Positions 1 to 3,213 of a stretch of DNA of 6,121 bases are shown here, one piece after another. The DNA is from Planctomycetota bacterium (GTDB lineage: Bacteria > Planctomycetota > Phycisphaerae > Sedimentisphaerales > Anaerobacaceae), in assembly GCA_022567055.1 (NCBI GenBank), contig JADFHU010000368.1:1-6121 (forward strand). Reading direction: 5' to 3'. Under the pieces are notes generated by a model. It did not search any database. It had not been told where the DNA came from and saw nothing but the letters and a program-made list of their open reading frames with translations. Numbering within the stretch: the stretch's first letter is position 1; each line of letters begins with the position of its first letter. A program made the translations under genes and the position numbers.

Positions 1-192
1 TTTCAGATACACCCTCCCAGAGCTTCAGTCATCCAACAAACAGCTACAGCGACAAGCTCGAGGCTCTGACCCTGTCACAGGCAACATACACACGCACATG
101 GCAAACCCTAGGGGCTACAGGACAAGCAAGTACTAACTTACTCAACAAGGATTGGATGATATATCAGGTGGCTCTGAGGCCGGGCATCGCCG
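1..192 (+). repeat. Direct repeat copy A (left edge, may extend upstream)
   Basis: Positions 1-192 match 2827-3018 with four mismatches seen by eye: nt 26 (C/T, silent), 107 (C/G, silent), 108 (C/A, Leu/Ile) and 149 (G/T, Lys/Asn), about 98% identity. Similarity stops after GCATCGCCG, where copy A continues into the Fn3-like module and copy B reaches its stop codon. The left boundary is cut by the window. Confidence 0.97.
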
Positions 193-3023
193 GACCTGAC
201 GTAACACCACCATTTCGATCAAATGGTGAACCGAGGGGGGAATTGCCCGCAGAAACCGCATCAACAACCATCACACTCACAACAAACGAAGCAGCAACAT
301 GCAAGTACTCAATTGTGCCGGATACAGACTACGCTTCCATGACACAGACTTTTACCACAACGGGAGGACCTTCACATTCGACGGTTGTGAGCGGGTTGCT
401 TAATAACAATATTTACAACTATTACGTACGTTGTGTTGATGCAGAGAACAATGCCAATACGACTGATTTTCCAATAACATTTAGCATCGCAATGGGAAAT
501 GAGTTTCATAATGAAACCGTTACTTCAGGGCTGAACTTTCCCGTAAGTTTAGAATTCATGCCGGGTGGAGAACTGTTGGTTTTGGAGTGGACGGGCAAAA
601 TTTGGATTTTGCAACCTGGCGCATCAACCGTTGATCCTACACCCTTCTTGGAAATAACCAACTTGGGTACGTCAGGAGAACAGGGTCTAATGGATGTCCT
701 TTTAGATCCAAATTTTACCACCAATGGTTATTACTACGTTTACTATACTGCCAACACTCCGAATCGAAACAGAATTTCAAGATTTACCGCTTACGGGACT
801 GCTACGATCCCCTCTAGTGAAGTCGTGATATGGGAAGACAATGTCGACGCAGGTACAGGGCATCATGGTGGTCAAATTGATTTTGGTCCGGACGGTAAAA
901 TATATCTTTCCATAGGAGATAATAGAAGTCCTAGTACTGCTCAATCGCTGACCAGCTTCCGCGGTAAGATTCTAAGAATGAATTCAGATGGTACGATTCC
1001 AAGGGATAATCCGTTTTATGATGGGAATGGGCCAAACCGTGATGCCATTTGGGCATTAGGATTAAGAAATCCTTTCAGGGCATCCTTTGACAGCGTGAGC
1101 GGAAGATACTACATTGCAGACCTTGGAGCGAACGCCTTTGACGAGGTCAATCTTGGGGCTGCTGGCGCGAATTATGGTTGGCCAACTTGTGAGGGTTCTT
1201 GTGGCGTGCCAGGCATGACGAATCCAATATTTGACTACCAACACCCAGGAACAGACACTTCGATTACTGGAGGATTTGTCTACCGTGGTAGTCAATTTCC
1301 TAGAACGTTTTATGGGAGTTACTTTTTTGGAGACTACGCACAGAACTTGATTAAGCGTCTGACGCTTAGCCCTGACGGTACAACTGTAACCGGTGTTTTC
1401 AATTTCGAACGGCCAGACGGCACACCCGAAGGTCCGTATGGTGATATAGTACACCTTATTGAGGGTCCGGATGGAACTCTCTATTATGCTGATTTGGGGT
1501 TTGCAGATCACCCACAACCGGGAGCGCCTAGGTTCGGCTTAAGTAAGATCAGAAGAATTCGGTATGAACCATCAAATCAATCACCTGTTACGGTGACCGC
1601 TGCTACGCCGGTCACTGGACTCGCCCCGCTGACTGTTGATTTCTCGAGCGATGGTTCATTTGATTCTGAGGGCCAAAGTCTATCCTATCTCTGGACATTT
1701 GGAGACGGTACAGCTTCGACGGAGGCAAATCCTGTTCATGCCTATCAGCAGAGCGGGCTGTATTCTGCAATTCTTTCTCTGTCAGATGGCGTATTAAGTA
1801 CCTTGTCCGATCCAATCAGCATAGTTGTAGGGAGTCCACCGAGCGCAACTATTCTTTTTCCCGCAGACGGCGTCACGTTTCGAGCAGGAGATAGTATGCC
1901 CTTCAGTGGAGAAGCAAATGATATAGAGGATGGTGTTCTGGGTGCGAGCGCATTTACGTGGGATGTTCTTTTCCATCACGATACACATATACATCCGGAC
2001 CTCCATGTAACCAATACAACAAGTGGCACGCTTGAAATACCTACAACGGGACACGATTTCTCTGACAATGCTAGCTATGAAATCATTTTAACTGTCATCG
2101 ATTCAGACGGTACGTCCACATCAGAGTCAGTAGTTATCTATCCGGAGAAGGTTGATGTTACCTTGGACACTGTGCCAAGTGGATTGACACTCATCGTAGA
2201 CGGCATTTCACGTTCGACGCCCCTTGTACTCGACACCCTCGTTGACTTCGATCACGTCGTAGAAGCCGTCGATCAGTCCGAAGGAACTAGCATTTATAAT
2301 TTTGTTTCTTGGTCTGATGGCGGCACACAACAGCACACCCTCACTGCGCCAGACACAGCCATCAATTATATTGCGACCTATGACACCGTACAAAATCCTG
2401 ACGTCATCCAATCCGGCAATGCTATGAACCACGGAAAAAGTGCATCTCCAAACATCACACATGATCTGAATATTGAAGAAAATGACGTTATTGTCGCCTT
2501 TGTGCATGTCAATGGAAACCAAAGAATTACCGACAACAACGGTTCGAATTCGTTTACTGAAGAAATAGACAATAAAGGAGCGGGTAGCAATGGCCACGCC
2601 ATCTATACCAGAGTGGCAGGTGCATCAGAGCCTGCAACCTATCAGTGGACGACGCCAAGTAGCGATAGATGGTCTGTGGAGATTCGTGTGTTCAAGAATG
2701 TGGACACTTCAGCTATTTGGGAAGTCGCTCCGTCAGCAACCGCGAGAGGCAGTGGTCATGGGACTACCGCAACCGCACCTTCAATGACCATCAATACTAT
2801 AGGTGCAATGGGAATATTATTCGTGTTTTCAGATACACCCTCCCAGAGCTTTAGTCATCCAACAAACAGCTACAGCGACAAGCTCGAGGCTCTGACCCTG
2901 TCACAGGCAACATACACACGCACATGGCAAACGATAGGGGCTACAGGACAAGCAAGTACTAACTTACTCAACAATGATTGGATGATATATCAGGTGGCTC
3001 TGAGGCCGGGCATCGCCGACTGA
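3..3023 (+). CDS. Secreted multi-domain PQQ-dependent glucose/sorbosone dehydrogenase-like protein (5' partial)
   Basis: The frame is open from the left edge to TGA 3021-3023, giving 1006 visible residues (residue n begins at nt 3n). The start codon and signal peptide lie upstream. Modules in order: end of a beta-sandwich-like domain (residues 1-63), Fn3-like domain (64-163), dehydrogenase domain (165-523), PKD domain (528-611, WTFGDG at 564-569), His-rich beta module (612-716), small beta module with VSWSDGG (717-797), and a C-terminal domain (798-1006) whose end repeats residues 1-63. The family uses PQQ to oxidise aldoses or sorbosone outside the cytoplasm; substrate cannot be read here. 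The accessory modules suggest attachment to a surface or glycan. The gene is visibly richer in A+T than the downstream sulfatase. The ATG at 156 lies inside the repeated domain and is not the start. The enzyme family is a firm call; the roles of the accessory modules are inferred. Confidence 0.88.
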   Translation, partial: SDTPSQSFSHPTNSYSDKLEALTLSQATYTRTWQTLGATGQASTNLLNKDWMIYQVALRPGIAGPDVTPPFRSNGEPRGELPAETASTTITLTTNEAATCKYSIVPDTDYASMTQTFTTTGGPSHSTVVSGLLNNNIYNYYVRCVDAENNANTTDFPITFSIAMGNEFHNETVTSGLNFPVSLEFMPGGELLVLEWTGKIWILQPGASTVDPTPFLEITNLGTSGEQGLMDVLLDPNFTTNGYYYVYYTANTPNRNRISRFTAYGTATIPSSEVVIWEDNVDAGTGHHGGQIDFGPDGKIYLSIGDNRSPSTAQSLTSFRGKILRMNSDGTIPRDNPFYDGNGPNRDAIWALGLRNPFRASFDSVSGRYYIADLGANAFDEVNLGAAGANYGWPTCEGSCGVPGMTNPIFDYQHPGTDTSITGGFVYRGSQFPRTFYGSYFFGDYAQNLIKRLTLSPDGTTVTGVFNFERPDGTPEGPYGDIVHLIEGPDGTLYYADLGFADHPQPGAPRFGLSKIRRIRYEPSNQSPVTVTAATPVTGLAPLTVDFSSDGSFDSEGQSLSYLWTFGDGTASTEANPVHAYQQSGLYSAILSLSDGVLSTLSDPISIVVGSPPSATILFPADGVTFRAGDSMPFSGEANDIEDGVLGASAFTWDVLFHHDTHIHPDLHVTNTTSGTLEIPTTGHDFSDNASYEIILTVIDSDGTSTSESVVIYPEKVDVTLDTVPSGLTLIVDGISRSTPLVLDTLVDFDHVVEAVDQSEGTSIYNFVSWSDGGTQQHTLTAPDTAINYIATYDTVQNPDVIQSGNAMNHGKSASPNITHDLNIEENDVIVAFVHVNGNQRITDNNGSNSFTEEIDNKGAGSNGHAIYTRVAGASEPATYQWTTPSSDRWSVEIRVFKNVDTSAIWEVAPSATARGSGHGTTATAPSMTINTIGAMGILFVFSDTPSQSFSHPTNSYSDKLEALTLSQATYTRTWQTIGATGQASTNLLNNDWMIYQVALRPGIAD
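192..491 (+). other. Fn3-like beta-sandwich module between repeat copy A and the enzyme core
   Basis: About 100 residues opening with GPDVTPPFRSNGEP and continuing with LTTNEAATCKYS, TTTGGPSHSTVVSGL and YNYYVRCVDAENNAN. The pattern (DVTPP opening, strand-rich middle with two cysteines, YYVRC.D..GN-like end) recalls Fn3-like modules that often occur in series in large secreted bacterial proteins. Its role is probably structural, spacing the lectin-like domain from the enzyme. No catalytic residues are visible. Domain boundaries are estimates by eye. Confidence 0.6.
495..1571 (+). other. GSDH (glucose/sorbosone dehydrogenase) six-bladed beta-propeller domain
   Basis: This is the catalytic core, about 359 residues, a normal length for the family. 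Visible hallmarks are the opening NFPVSLEFMPGGELLVLEWTG region, HHGGQIDFGPDGKIYLSIGD beginning at nt 861 (the His pair is where soluble glucose dehydrogenases have their catalytic His), ALGLRNPFRASFD from nt 1053 (Arg at 1065 matches the conserved PQQ-contact Arg region), the NYGWP motif near nt 1172, and the GGFVYRG...YGSYFFGDY segment near 1269-1340. All landmarks occur in family order without a frameshift, so the domain looks intact. A CEGSC cysteine pair sits just after NYGWP and may form a disulfide in an exported protein. PQQ use is family knowledge; some relatives may bind other cofactors or be inactive. Confidence 0.85.
1584..1835 (+). other. PKD domain
   Basis: About 84 residues with the usual PKD layout: a PVTGLAPLTVDFSSDGSFD strand pair, SLSYLWTFGDG (Trp codon at 1692), ANPVHAYQQSGLYSAILSLSDG and a closing SIVVG strand. 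PKD modules are Ig-like beta folds found in extracellular enzymes, usually as spacers or for protein or glycan contact. Here the domain follows the dehydrogenase directly, an arrangement seen in many secreted sugar dehydrogenases. Confidence 0.85.
2394..3020 (+). other. C-terminal beta-sandwich-like domain, complete copy B of a repeated module
   Basis: About 209 residues from NPDVIQSGNAMNHGKSAS to ALRPGIAD just before the stop. It is rich in Thr, Ser, Asn and alternating hydrophobic residues, lacks cysteines, and has motifs such as DVIVAFVHVNG, WSVEIRVFKNVD and DWMIYQVALRPG typical of a jelly-roll or lectin-like beta sandwich. The end of the same module is seen at the left edge of the window, so the protein carries at least two copies. 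The function is not known to me; binding of a glycan or surface is a guess. Confidence 0.6.
2827..3018 (+). repeat. Direct repeat copy B (3' end of the dehydrogenase gene)
   Basis: This is the partner of positions 1-192, offset by exactly 2826 nt (942 codons), so both copies are read in the same frame and give nearly the same protein end (SDTPSQSFSHPTNSYSDKLE and onward). The match ends three nucleotides before the stop codon at 3021. The near identity, including silent sites, points to recent duplication or gene conversion. Confidence 0.97.
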
Positions 3024-3029
3024 ACTGAT

Positions 3030-3101
3030 AGGAGATATGAGATTGATCCGCTAACCTGTCCTCATTGTGCCAGCGAAATGAAGGTCGTGGCTTATATCGA
3101 A
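3030..3101 (+). pseudogene. Relic of an IS91-like transposase C-terminus
   Basis: Directly after the dehydrogenase stop, the same frame reads RRYEIDPLTCPHCASEMK followed by VVAYIE. This fits the conserved C-terminal segment of IS91-type (and related) transposases as I remember it: (V/I)YEVDPLxCPxCGGEMRVIAFIE, including the CxxC pair (Cys codons at 3057 and 3066). Only about 24 codons resemble the family. After the Glu at 3099 the frame drifts into unrelated sequence and stops at TAA 3168. No start, catalytic Tyr/HUH region or element ends are present, so this is a non-functional fragment. It may mark a past insertion or one-ended transposition at the junction between the two genes. The assignment is from recalled motif similarity over a short stretch. 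Confidence 0.6.
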
Positions 3102-3122
3102 CCGCCCCAGGGCTGTTTTCCA

Positions 3123-3151
3123 TTGATCGGCCTTCCTCTCGGGGGTATAAT
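3123..3151 (+). promoter_or_regulatory. Candidate sigma70-type promoter for the sulfatase gene
   Basis: TTGATC at 3123-3128 (4 of 6 to the -35 consensus) and TATAAT at 3146-3151 (6 of 6 to the -10 consensus) are separated by exactly 17 nt. Transcription would begin near 3157-3160, leaving a leader of roughly 55 nt before the ATG at 3214. This spacing favours 3214 over the in-frame ATG at 3160, which would be nearly leaderless. It also suggests that the sulfatase is transcribed separately from the dehydrogenase. No operator or terminator is evident nearby. Confidence 0.55.
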
Positions 3152-3213
3152 CCTTGTCTATGGCTGCTAAATCAGATTCCTATCAGTTAATCCGTCTTTA
3201 CTCGGTTCCATCC

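Larger units (their letters stand above)
3024..3213. other. Intergenic junction region (190 nt)
   Basis: This gap holds the transposase relic, the candidate promoter and the presumed leader of the sulfatase gene. I see no convincing terminator for the dehydrogenase: the only inverted stretch near T residues is GCCC/GGGC at 3104-3113 with a two-base loop, too tight to form well. No tRNA-like or repeated structure was recognised. Confidence 0.6.

Noticed and set aside
156..158. ATG as the start of the dehydrogenase gene
   Set aside because: The frame is open to the left edge, and the codons before this ATG encode the same peptide found in frame at the C-terminus, so it is an internal Met inside a repeated domain.
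1062..1517. Minus-strand frame opposite the dehydrogenase domain
   Set aside because: It lies opposite clear dehydrogenase motifs and gives a low-complexity product with no recognised motif.
3022..3025. GAAC next to the transposase relic as an IS91-type target site
   Set aside because: A four-base match is expected often by chance, and no element end could be identified beside it.
3104..3120. GCCC-CA-GGGC followed by T residues as a terminator
   Set aside because: The loop would be only two bases, the stem is four pairs, and the T run is interrupted, so a stable terminator hairpin is unlikely.
3160..3162. Upstream in-frame ATG as the sulfatase start
   Set aside because: It would be almost leaderless relative to the candidate promoter and would place 18 residues before the signal peptide. 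It is kept only as an alternative.
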